Assembly: GCA_036566745.1 (NCBI GenBank)
Contig: DATCVR010000052.1
Span: forward strand, 1 to 21,144
Direction of reading: 5' to 3'
Source: DATCVR01 sp036566745
GTDB taxonomy: Bacteria; Actinomycetota; Actinomycetes; Jiangellales; Jiangellaceae
Length of the DNA stretch: 21,144 nucleotides
Shown piece by piece: positions 7,344 to 15,100 of the stretch. The notes beneath the pieces were generated by a model. It did not search any database. It saw only the letters and a list, made by a program, of their open reading frames with translations, and was not told where the DNA came from. Position numbers and translations under genes: made by a program. Positions within the stretch are counted from its first letter, which is position 1, and the number at the start of each line of letters is the position of its first letter.

Positions 7344-8263
7344 CCCGGGTCGAGGAGTTCGAGGAGTTGCGGCCGCTGCTGTTCGCGATCGCCTACCGCA
7401 TCCTCGGCAGCGTGAGCGAAGCCGAGGACGCGGTCCAGGAGAGCTGGCTGCGCTACGAGGCGTCCCCGACCCAACCCACGTCCACCAAGGCCTTCCTCGC
7501 GGCCGTGGTCACCCGGATCTCGATCGACGTGCTGCGATCGGCGCGTGTCCGGCGGGAGACGTACGTCGGGCCGTGGCTCCCCGAGCCGCTGCTCACCGAC
7601 CCCTACGAGGACCCGGCGCACTCGGCGGAGCTGGCCGACTCGCTGTCGATGGCGGCCCTGCTGCTGCTCGAGCGGCTGACTCCGCTCGAACGGGCGGTCT
7701 TCGTGCTGCGGGAGGTGTTCGGGTTCGGTTTCCCGGAGATCGCATCGGCCGTCGGCAGATCCGAGACGGCCTGCCGTCAGCTCGCCGTGCGGGCGCGGCG
7801 CCACATGGACGCCGGACGCCCTCGGTTCGAGGCGGACCGCCGCGAACGCGCGGAGCTGGCGGCGCGCTTCTTCGGCGCGGTCCGCGATGGCGACGTCGAC
7901 GGGCTGCGGGAGCTGCTCGCCGCAGACGTCCAGCTGGTCGGAGACGGCGGAGGCAAGGCGCCTGCGCTGGCCAAGGGCGTGATCGGAGCGGACAACGTGG
8001 CGCGCGTGCTCGCGTCGTTCTTCCCGCTGATCGCCAAGCTCGACGCGAGCACGGAGCCACACGAGGTGAACGGCCAGCCTGGCGCGGTCTTCCGCGATCG
8101 GGACGGCAGGCTGCTCGGCACGTTGACGCTGGATGTGCTCGGCGGGCAGATCCAGACGATTCGCTCGGTGGTCAACCCCGACAAGCTCGGCCACATGGGT
8201 CCGCTGGCGGACGCCAGGGCGTTCGCCCGCGAGGTGAAGCAGGCTCGCCGCGCCAAGGACTGA
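7340..8263 (+). CDS. ECF41-type sigma factor with SnoaL-like domain (1)
   Basis: This encodes a 307-residue extracytoplasmic-function sigma factor. Sigma2 spans about residues 9-75 (AYRILGSVSEAEDAVQESWLRY), the ECF41 linker signature WLPEPL is at 79-84, and sigma4 spans about 103-158 (LTPLERAVFVLREVFGFGFPEIA, SETACRQLAVRAR). A SnoaL/NTF2-like C-terminal domain covers about 168-285 with the group's DGGGK (202-206) and NPDKL (279-283) motifs. In ECF41 proteins this extension replaces a separate anti-sigma factor and both tunes and is needed for activity. The GTG at 7340 overlaps the epimerase TGA and is preceded by AAGGAGG (7327-7333). It is translated with the epimerase from P1. A palindrome CTGCGCGCAG (8265-8274) fills most of the 18-base gap to the convergent sigma gene. 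Confidence 0.95.
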   Translation: MTRVEEFEELRPLLFAIAYRILGSVSEAEDAVQESWLRYEASPTQPTSTKAFLAAVVTRISIDVLRSARVRRETYVGPWLPEPLLTDPYEDPAHSAELADSLSMAALLLLERLTPLERAVFVLREVFGFGFPEIASAVGRSETACRQLAVRARRHMDAGRPRFEADRRERAELAARFFGAVRDGDVDGLRELLAADVQLVGDGGGKAPALAKGVIGADNVARVLASFFPLIAKLDASTEPHEVNGQPGAVFRDRDGRLLGTLTLDVLGGQIQTIRSVVNPDKLGHMGPLADARAFAREVKQARRAKD

Positions 8264-8281
8264 CCTGCGCGCAGCGTCGCG

Positions 8282-9217
8282 TCAGTCCGTCGTCCACGGC
8301 CGGAGCTTCTCCGGGTTCCGCACCGCCCAGATGTGCGCGATCCGGTCGTCTGCGACGTCGAACGCCATCACCACAACGGTGACACCGTCCAGCTGACCCA
8401 CCAGGCCGGGCCGACCGTTGACGCCACGTTCCAGGAGCGTCAGGCCCGGTGCCCTCCCGGCGAGGTCGAGGAAGGCGCGCGCGATCTGCTCACTGCCTTC
8501 GATCGGGCGGAGATGGGCGCTGACGATGCCTCCGCCGTCCGCGATCGCCGTGGCGTCGGGGTCGAGAAGGCCGATGAGAGCGTCGATGTCCTTGGCCTCC
8601 CAGGCCTCCTTGAAGTCCCTGACGACGTCGGCACGCAGCGCCGTCGGAGTCGCGGGAGGCTGCGACGCGCGCAGACGACGGCGGGCCGACGAGGCCAGCT
8701 GGCGGCAAGCTGCCGGCGTCCGGCCGACGATCTCGCCCACCTCGGCGAAGGAATAGCGGAAGACGTCGTGGAGGACGAGTGCGACCCGCTCGGCCGGAGT
8801 CATGGACTCGAGGACGACGAGGAAGGCCATGTTGATCGACTCGTCGAGAGTGACCCGGTCGGCCGGGTCGGTCGAGGCGCCGTCCGAGCGCCCGCTGATC
8901 CACTCCGTACGATCGGGAAGCGGCTCCGGGATCCATTCGCCCACATACCGCTCCCGCCGGGCCCGGGCCGAGCCGAGCTGGTCGAGGCAGATCCGGCTGG
9001 CGACCGTCGTCAGCCAGCCACCCGGAGCCTCGATGGCTTCCTGCTGCTCGGCGGACATGGCGTACCAGCGGGCATAGGTCTCCTGGACGACGTCCTCGGC
9101 ATCGGCCAGGGAGCCGAGCAGCCGGTACGCGAGATTGATCAGCTGGCGCCGCTCGCTCATGATCGCGCTCAGGCTCGGATCGAGCCCGTCGTCCCCTGGC
9201 TCGGATCGATCGGTCAT
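8282..9217 (-). CDS. ECF41-type sigma factor with SnoaL-like domain (2)
   Basis: This encodes a 311-residue second ECF sigma factor of the same architecture. It has a 20-residue acidic leader, sigma2 (about 22-92, AYRLLGSLADAEDVVQETYARW), the linker WIPEPL (95-100), sigma4 (about 125-182, MTPAERVALVLHDVFRYSFAEV) and a SnoaL-like domain (about 192-305). The domain carries DGGG (227-230, followed by Ile where factor 1 has Lys) and NPEKL (301-305). The ATG at 9217 lies after GAGGGAG and fits the candidate promoter P2; an upstream ATG at 9268 would place the start inside that promoter and is rejected. It is encoded tail to tail with factor 1 and head to head with the DoxX/SnoaL pair. The two factors share the fold but are clearly diverged, so they are probably not a recent duplication. 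Confidence 0.95.
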   Translation of the reverse strand: MTDRSEPGDDGLDPSLSAIMSERRQLINLAYRLLGSLADAEDVVQETYARWYAMSAEQQEAIEAPGGWLTTVASRICLDQLGSARARRERYVGEWIPEPLPDRTEWISGRSDGASTDPADRVTLDESINMAFLVVLESMTPAERVALVLHDVFRYSFAEVGEIVGRTPAACRQLASSARRRLRASQPPATPTALRADVVRDFKEAWEAKDIDALIGLLDPDATAIADGGGIVSAHLRPIEGSEQIARAFLDLAGRAPGLTLLERGVNGRPGLVGQLDGVTVVVMAFDVADDRIAHIWAVRNPEKLRPWTTD

Positions 9218-9258
9218 GTGTCGACGACTCCCTCGTTCGCAGCTGCCCACACCTGTTC

Positions 9259-9285
9259 GACGAGACATGGCACCGGACTGTGAGG
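9259..9285 (-). promoter_or_regulatory. Candidate ECF41 promoter P2
   Basis: Read on the minus strand this is CCTCACA (9285-9279), 16 bases, then CGTC (9262-9259), again with TGTCT immediately before CGTC. It lies 41 bases upstream of the ATG of sigma factor 2 and so would make that gene autoregulated. The -35 element keeps TCACA but starts CC rather than TG. Confidence 0.72.
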
Positions 9286-9296
9286 TCGGCGCGCCG

Positions 9297-9323
9297 CCTC
9301 ACGTTCGGTGCGGCTGTCTCGTC
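9297..9323 (+). promoter_or_regulatory. Candidate ECF41 promoter P3
   Basis: CCTCACG (9297-9303), 16 bases, then CGTC (9320-9323), with TGTCT directly before CGTC. It is back to back with P2, the two -35 elements being 11 bases apart, and lies 82 bases before the DoxX-family ATG. The identical spacing and shared TGTCTCGTC 9-mer make it a likely target of one or both local ECF41 factors. Confidence 0.68.
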
Positions 9324-9405
9324 GTCACTGCTGAGACCACCACCATCCCGCGAACAGGGCCGAGGGCGGTAGCGACGTCGCTCGTCATCAGCAAGGAGAA
9401 TCGCC

Positions 9406-9792
9406 ATGAACACTGCACTGTGGATCATCGCGGGGCTGTTGGCCGCAGTCTTCCTGGTCAGCGGCGTCGGCAAGCTGATCGTGCCCAAGGAAAAGCTGGC
9501 CGGCATGGGCGCCGCAACGAGATGGGTCGAAGACTTCAGTCCCAGTGCCCTCAGGGCCATCGGAGCCGTCGAGATCCTCGGCGCGGTGGGCCTGATCCTG
9601 CCCGCCACGCTCGACATCGCGCCGGTTCTGGCTCCGCTCGCTGCTGTCGGTGCGGTGTTGCTGTTCGTCGGCGCGGTGATCACGCGTCTTCGCCGTGGCG
9701 AGAGAGCAACGATCGTGGGCGACCTGATCTATCTCACGATGGCTGCCTTTGTGGCGTGGGGCCGCTTCGGACCCGAGTCCTTCACCGGCTGA
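9406..9792 (+). CDS. DoxX-family membrane protein
   Basis: This encodes a 128-residue four-helix membrane protein of the DoxX/DoxX-like family. Helix 1 is ALWIIAGLLAAVFLVSGVGK with the family-typical SG.GKL, followed by a short loop rich in charged residues. Helices 2 and 3 form IGAVEILGAVGLILPA and the APLAAVGAVLLFVGAVITRL stretch, and helix 4 is the DLIYLTMAAFVAWGRFG end. DoxX proteins have been linked to thiol/redox homeostasis and respiratory membrane complexes, but the role here is not known. AAGGAG lies 9 bases before the ATG. It is first in a two-gene unit with the SnoaL-like gene and lies behind candidate promoter P3. Confidence 0.88.
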   Translation: MNTALWIIAGLLAAVFLVSGVGKLIVPKEKLAGMGAATRWVEDFSPSALRAIGAVEILGAVGLILPATLDIAPVLAPLAAVGAVLLFVGAVITRLRRGERATIVGDLIYLTMAAFVAWGRFGPESFTG

Positions 9793-9819
9793 TCTGTTCG
9801 AGTTGACGAGGAGAGACCG

Positions 9820-10269
9820 ATGAGCAACCTTCAGTCGATCGCCGATCGTGTCGAGATCGAGGCACTGCGCGCCGAGTTCTCCGACGCGGTGCTGATGCAC
9901 GACTACGACCGGTTGGCGTCACTGTTCACCGAGGACGGCGTGGTGAGGATCCCCGACGTCGGCGCCGAGGCCGTCAGCCGGGAGGGGATCCGCGCCGGGG
10001 TCGAGCGGCTGCAGGGCCTGTGGGAGTTCTTCGTGCAGACCACCCACCCGGGCGTGATCGTGCTCGACGGAGACACCGCGGCCGGCCGTGCGTACATCGC
10101 GGAGCTCGGGCGGTTCCGCGACGGCAGCTCGCACCAGAACTACGCCATCTACCACGACCGCTACCAGCGCACCCCGGACGGCTGGAAGTTCACGGAGCGC
10201 GTCTACGAGGTCAGATACGCCGACGCCACTCCGCTGGCAGGCTCCGCTCCTCACGCAGCCGGATCGTAG
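9820..10269 (+). CDS. SnoaL/NTF2-like protein
   Basis: This encodes a 149-residue stand-alone SnoaL-like (NTF2 superfamily) protein. The typical order is visible: an N-terminal helix (RVEIEALRAEFSDAVLMHDYDRLASLF), TEDGVVRIPD, the central strands with TTHPGVIVLDGDTAAGRAY, and YHDRYQRTPDGWKFTERVYE near the end. Members are small-molecule isomerases, hydrolases or binders; the cavity residues do not reveal which. It is 27 bases after the DoxX gene with GAGGAGAG before its ATG, so it is co-transcribed. The same fold occurs at the C-terminus of both adjacent ECF41 factors, which makes the pairing notable. Confidence 0.88.
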   Translation: MSNLQSIADRVEIEALRAEFSDAVLMHDYDRLASLFTEDGVVRIPDVGAEAVSREGIRAGVERLQGLWEFFVQTTHPGVIVLDGDTAAGRAYIAELGRFRDGSSHQNYAIYHDRYQRTPDGWKFTERVYEVRYADATPLAGSAPHAAGS

Positions 10270-10313
10270 GGGCCGCAGCGTCGTCGGCGTCCTGGGACAT
10301 TCAGGGCCGTCTG

Positions 10314-10319
10314 TACGGT
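10314..10319 (+). promoter_or_regulatory. Candidate -10 of a leaderless promoter
   Basis: TACGGT lies 6 bases before the ATG at 10326, which has no Shine-Dalgarno. A TAnnnT -10 this close to the start suggests a leaderless mRNA, common in actinobacteria. No clear -35 is visible. Confidence 0.45.
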
Positions 10320-10325
10320 GTGCGG

Positions 10326-11138
10326 ATGCTTCAGACCGATGCCGAGCTGGCGGTCCGGGCCGCACACGCCGGCGCCGGCGTCGTTCGAGCCCTCTACGGC
10401 GGCCCGCTGGAACGCTTCGCCAAGTCGGCACACGACTTCGCCACCGAGGCGGATGTCGCATCCGAGCGCGCGATCATGGCCGTGCTGCGGGAGGCGCGCC
10501 CCCAGGACGGGTTCGTCGGCGAGGAGCTCGGCGCCGCGGGCAACGCGAACTCGGACCGGTCCTGGCTGGTGGACCCGCTGTGCGGAACCCTCAACTACGC
10601 GGCTCGGACGCCGCTGGTCGCGGTCAACGTCGCTCTGCGCGTCGGCGTAGGCGTCGGCGGTGGCGTCGCCGCAGCAGCGTCGGCCGACCCGTTCTCGGCC
10701 GAGGTGTTCTGGACCGACGGCCGCGCCGCGTACGTCCGCTCCGGCGGTCACGACCGACCGTTGGCACCCGACCCGGCGAACCGTCTGGTCGACGTCAACC
10801 TCGATCCACCGTTCCCCAACCGGGACCGGTTCCGCGCTGGTCGCCTGCTCGAGGACGAGGCCTTCACCGACTCGTTCCGCCCGCGGGTGATGTCCACGAC
10901 CCTCGCGTTGGCCTGGGTGGCCGCGGGTCGGCGTGCGGCCTACGTCACGGACGGACGCCTGCGCGACAGCGTGCACTTCAGCAGCGGGATCGCGCTGTGC
11001 CAGGCCGCGGGATGTGTCGTGACCAACCTTGCCGGCGAGCCCCTCCACTCCGGAGCCCAGGGGCTCGTCGCGGCGGCCGACGCGACGACCCACGCCGAGC
11101 TGATCGGCATCGTCGCGAGACACGGCGTCGGCCTCTGA
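10326..11138 (+). CDS. Inositol monophosphatase-family protein, altered active site
   Basis: This encodes a 270-residue member of the inositol monophosphatase/FIG superfamily, whose members remove phosphate from inositol-1-phosphate, PAP or sugar phosphates with Mg2+. The N-terminal DFATEAD (37-43) and GEE (65-67) motifs are present. However, the canonical DPLDGT reads DPLCGT (83-88), so Cys86 replaces the second metal-binding Asp. The WDxAAG motif reads HFSSG (217-221), losing another metal ligand. The fold-typical STTLALAWVAAGRRAAYV (190-207) is intact. It may be a divergent phosphatase or a non-catalytic homologue. The start follows a leaderless-looking -10; GTG 10320 is an alternative. 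It is 56 bases after the SnoaL-like gene and probably separately transcribed. Confidence 0.85.
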   Translation: MLQTDAELAVRAAHAGAGVVRALYGGPLERFAKSAHDFATEADVASERAIMAVLREARPQDGFVGEELGAAGNANSDRSWLVDPLCGTLNYAARTPLVAVNVALRVGVGVGGGVAAAASADPFSAEVFWTDGRAAYVRSGGHDRPLAPDPANRLVDVNLDPPFPNRDRFRAGRLLEDEAFTDSFRPRVMSTTLALAWVAAGRRAAYVTDGRLRDSVHFSSGIALCQAAGCVVTNLAGEPLHSGAQGLVAAADATTHAELIGIVARHGVGL

Positions 11139-11165
11139 CCACTGGCCGTGATCAGGGTCCGACTC

Positions 11166-11951
11166 CTACGGGCGACGCTTACGGGCGACGCGAAGCTCGT
11201 AGAGGTACGACTTGGTGATCGAGCCGCCGTACGTGTTGTCGATGAGATCGGCGATACCGGTCAGCAGGCCGGTGCGCGATTCGGGATCGAGGGCGCGGTG
11301 CCCGGAGTACGTGTTGAGCAGGTCCAGGTACTCGGCCGTCGTGTACGCGATGTCGCGTCGGTAGCGGCGCCTGACGGCGGGCTCGAACAGCTCGGAGTCG
11401 TCGGCCTCGTCGATGGCGGGTGGGATGGCGTCGGCCGGCTCCAGCCGCAGGCCAGGTGGCGTGGCCGGGTCCCAGCGTTCATAGCACTCCTGGGCATCGG
11501 CGAAGAACGCCTCGGTCCCGCCGAGCACGTGTTCGGTCATCACCGTGGCGAGCACTCCGCCGTCCTTCAGCGCGGCGGCTACCTTCGATGCCCGCACGGC
11601 CGGATCCAGCCAGTGCCACGCCGTGAACACCGCGACCAGATCGAACGACTCCCCCGGCGTCCAGTGCTCGAACGCCGAGTCCACGACCTCGACCGGCAGG
11701 TCGGCGACATTGCGCCGAAGCACCGCGGCCAGGGCGCTCCCCAGCTCGACGGCGACGACCCGCGCACCTCGCGCGGCGAGGGAGGTGGTCGCCTGTCCGG
11801 TGCCGGGACCGATCTCCACCACCCGAGCGCCCGGTCCGAGACCCACCAGGGAGTCGAGGTCGTCGAAGAGCTCGTCCGGATAGCCCGGCCTCATCCGGTC
11901 GTACAGCTCGGCGTCCTCGTTGAACGTCGTTCGCAGATCCCGGTCCGACAC
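11166..11951 (-). CDS. Class I SAM-dependent methyltransferase
   Basis: This encodes a 261-residue Rossmann-fold methyltransferase. SAM-binding motif I is VVEIGPGTGQAT (about residues 44-55), followed by VVAVELG, a DSAFEHWTP strand, and FDLVAVFTAWHWLDP, characteristic of a widespread actinobacterial group of unassigned small-molecule methyltransferases. The C-terminal half is family-typical with YTTAEYLDLLNTYSGHRAL. I choose GTG 11951 because GAAAGGGAG sits just upstream; ATG 11972 and longer starts exist. It is convergent with the phosphatase-like gene (27 bases between stops) and divergent from dnaE2, so the LexA box near 12120 could in principle affect both. Substrate unknown. Confidence 0.87.
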   Translation of the reverse strand: MSDRDLRTTFNEDAELYDRMRPGYPDELFDDLDSLVGLGPGARVVEIGPGTGQATTSLAARGARVVAVELGSALAAVLRRNVADLPVEVVDSAFEHWTPGESFDLVAVFTAWHWLDPAVRASKVAAALKDGGVLATVMTEHVLGGTEAFFADAQECYERWDPATPPGLRLEPADAIPPAIDEADDSELFEPAVRRRYRRDIAYTTAEYLDLLNTYSGHRALDPESRTGLLTGIADLIDNTYGGSITKSYLYELRVARKRRP

Positions 11952-12103
11952 GCCAGCTCCCTTTCCGATCATGCTCCGCCGAACCAGATCGAACCACGCC
12001 ATCGTGGTGGGACACACATCGAGGAGGTGGAGGGAGAGGGGCCCGGGCCTGACTGGTGACGCCGGTGGCCGGCCCGTTTGTACACAGCCCCTGACTCCAG
12101 GAC

Positions 12104-12133
12104 TTGGCAAATTCGAACACCTGTTCGTATGAT
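12104..12133 (+). promoter_or_regulatory. dnaE2 promoter with LexA (SOS) box
   Basis: TTGGCA (12104-12109) and TATGAT (12128-12133) are spaced by 18 bases, a good vegetative promoter. Between them lies TCGAAC-ACCT-GTTCGT (12113-12128), matching the actinobacterial LexA box (CGAACnnnnGTTCG) in 10 of 10 fixed positions. LexA bound here would occlude RNA polymerase. It lies 34 bases before the dnaE2 start. Confidence 0.92.
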
Positions 12134-12166
12134 TCTCGGAGACGGATCGCACGGTCAGGAGGTGTC

Positions 12167-15100
12167 GTGGGCTGGAACAATCCGGACATCCCGTGGTCGG
12201 AGTTCGAGCGGGCGTTGTCGTGGGGAAGCGGGTGGCGCAGCGACGGCGAGAAGCTGCCGCGCCACCCCGTTCCCCAGTCGTCCTCCGGGCCGCCCGCGGC
12301 GCGGACGGAGCCCGAGTTCGCGTGGGCCGAGCTGCACTGTCATTCGGCCTACAGCTTTCTCGACGGGGCGTCGGAGCCGGAGGCGCTGGTGGCCGAGGCG
12401 CTCGCGCGTGGCGTGGGCGCGATGGCGATCACCGATCACGACGGCATGTACGGCGTGGTGCGCTTCGCCGAGGCCGCGCGCAACACCGAGCTTCAGACCA
12501 TCTTCGGAGCCGAGCTCAGCCTGGGCCTGAGCGGGCGGCAGAACGGCGTACCCGATCCGGAGGGCCGGCATCTGCTGGTGCTGGCTCGTGATCCGGAGGG
12601 TTATGCGCGGTTGTCCGGTGCGATCACCACCGCGCAAATGCGCGGCGGGAAGGGCCGTCCCGCCTACGACCTCGACGAGCTCGCGGCCGTCCACGACGGA
12701 CACTGGACGATCCTCACCGGCTGCCGCAAGGGGCTGGTGCCCGCCGCGCTGGAAGCCGGCGGCCCGGCCGCTGCCGAAGAGGAGCTGCGGCGGCTGGTCG
12801 GCATGTTCGGGCACGAGAACGTGTTCGTCGAGCTGATCGATCACGACCAGCCGCTCGACGACGCCCGCAACGACGCGCTGTTCGAGCTGGCCGGCGTGGT
12901 GGGCGTCAAGGCGGTCGCGTCGAACAACGTCCACTACGCCCAGCCCGGCGACGCCGATCTGGCCCAGGTGCTCGCAGCCACCCGGGCCACCAACAGCCTG
13001 GAGGACCTGGCGGGGTGGCTGCCGGCCAACGGCACCGCACATGTGCGCAGCGGCGCGGAAATGGAGGCCCGGCTGGCGCGGTTCCCCGGGGTGCGCGAGG
13101 CGACCGTGGATCTCGCCCAGGGATGCGTATTCGACCTCAAGCTCATTCGACCGGAGCTACCTGATCGCGAGGTCCCCGCCGGGCACACCGATGCCAGCTT
13201 CCTGCGCTACGAGGTCCAGCAGGGGGCGCTCCAGCGTTACGGTCCGCCCGGGCCGGACACCCAGCACATCTACGACCAGCTCGAGCACGAGCTCGAGGTC
13301 ATCGAGAAGCTGAACTTCCCCGGGTACTTCCTGATCGTCTACGAGATCGTCTCGTACTGCCGGGACAACCAGATCCTGTGCCAGGGGCGGGGTTCGGCGG
13401 CCAACTCGGCGGTTTGCTACGCCCTCGGGATCACCGCGGTCGACCCGATCGCGCACAATCTTCTGTTCGAGCGGTTCCTCACCGACGCCCGCACAGGCCC
13501 GCCAGACATCGACATCGACATCGAGAACGGCCGCCGCGAGAAGGTCATCCAGCACGTCTACGACGTCTACGGCCGTGAGCGCGCAGCGCAGGTGGCGAAC
13601 GTCAACAGCTACCGGCCGCGGATGGCGCTGCGTGACGTCGCCCGCGCGTTGGGCTACAGCTCCGGCCAGGTCGACTCCTGGAGCAAGCACATCGGCCACC
13701 ACGAGCCCCTGCCGGACGATGTCGGGATCCCGGAGATGCTGGCCGACCTGGTGTACCGGATGCTGCGGCTGCCGCGGCACCTGTCCATCCACTCCGGCGG
13801 CATGGTGCTCTGCGACCGCCCCGTGGGCCAGGTCGTCCCGGTCGAATGGGCCACGATGCCCGGGCGCAGCGTGCTGCAGTGGGACAAGGACGACTGCGCC
13901 GCCGCCGGGCTGGTCAAGTTCGACCTCCTCGGCCTGGGCATGCTCTCCGCGCTGCGCGAGACCTTCGACCTGCTCCGCGCCCACCACGACCTCAACCTCG
14001 AGCTGCACCGGATCCCCGCCGAGGACTCAGCCGTCTACGACATGGCCTGCGACGCCGACACCATCGGGGTGTTCCAGATCGAGTCGCGCGCCCAGATCGC
14101 CACCCTCCCCCGGTTGAGGCCGCGGAACTTCTACGACCTCGTCGTCGAGATCGCGCTCATCCGGCCCGGCCCGATCCAGGGCGGTTCGGTCCACCCCTAC
14201 CTGCGCCGCCGCTCCGAGAAGGAGCCGGTGACGTATCCGCATCCGAGCATGGAGTCCGCACTCGAGCGGACCAAAGGGGTGCCGCTGTTCCAGGAACAGA
14301 TGATGCAGCTCGCCATCGACTGCGCCGGGTTCAATGCCACCGAAGCCGACGAGCTCCGCCAGGCGATGAGCTCCAAACGCTCGCCCGAGCGCATCGAACG
14401 CCTCCGCGACCGCGTCCTGTCCGGCATGGCCGCCAACGACATCCCTCACGACGTAGCGAACGACATCTACGGCAAGCTCTTCGGCTTCGCCTCCTACGGG
14501 TTCCCCGAGTCACACGCCTACAGCTTCGCCTACCTCGTCTACGCCAGTTCCTGGCTCAAGCGCTACTACCCCGCCGCGTTCACCACCGCCCTGCTCAACA
14601 ACCAGCCGATGGGCTTCTACTCACCCCAGACCCTCGTCGAGGACGCCCGCCACCACGGCGTCACCATCCGCGGGGTCGACGTCAACGCCAGCTCCGACAA
14701 GGCCACCCTCGAAGAACACCTGCCCGTCGACTCCGACCACCCCCACGCCCCCACGACGGATCAGCCGGCCATCCGTCTCGGTTTGTCGACGGTCCGCGGC
14801 CTGGGCGCCGACGTGGCCGCAGCTCTCGCCGCCGCCCGGCCGTTCACCGACATCGCCGATCTCGTCCGGCGAGTACAGCCGCGGGTGCCACTCGCGGCGC
14901 TGGAGGCGCTCGCCACCGCCGGGGCGTTCGACTGCTTCGGTCTCGACCGGCGCGAGGCGCTGTGGGCGGTCGGGGCGCTCGCCCACGACCGCCCTGACCA
15001 GCTCCCCGGTACCACTCCCGGCACCGACGCCCCCGCCCTCCCCGCCATGACACCGATCGAGCAGACCTTCGCCGATCTCTGGGCCACCGGCGTCTCACCC

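Noticed and set aside
8265..8274. Bidirectional terminator between the sigma genes (CTGCGCGCAG)
   Set aside because: A perfect palindrome but with no loop or T-run; too weak to call as a terminator.
13846..14997. 383-codon plus-strand frame inside dnaE2
   Set aside because: Arg/Pro-rich alternative frame of an intact polymerase gene.
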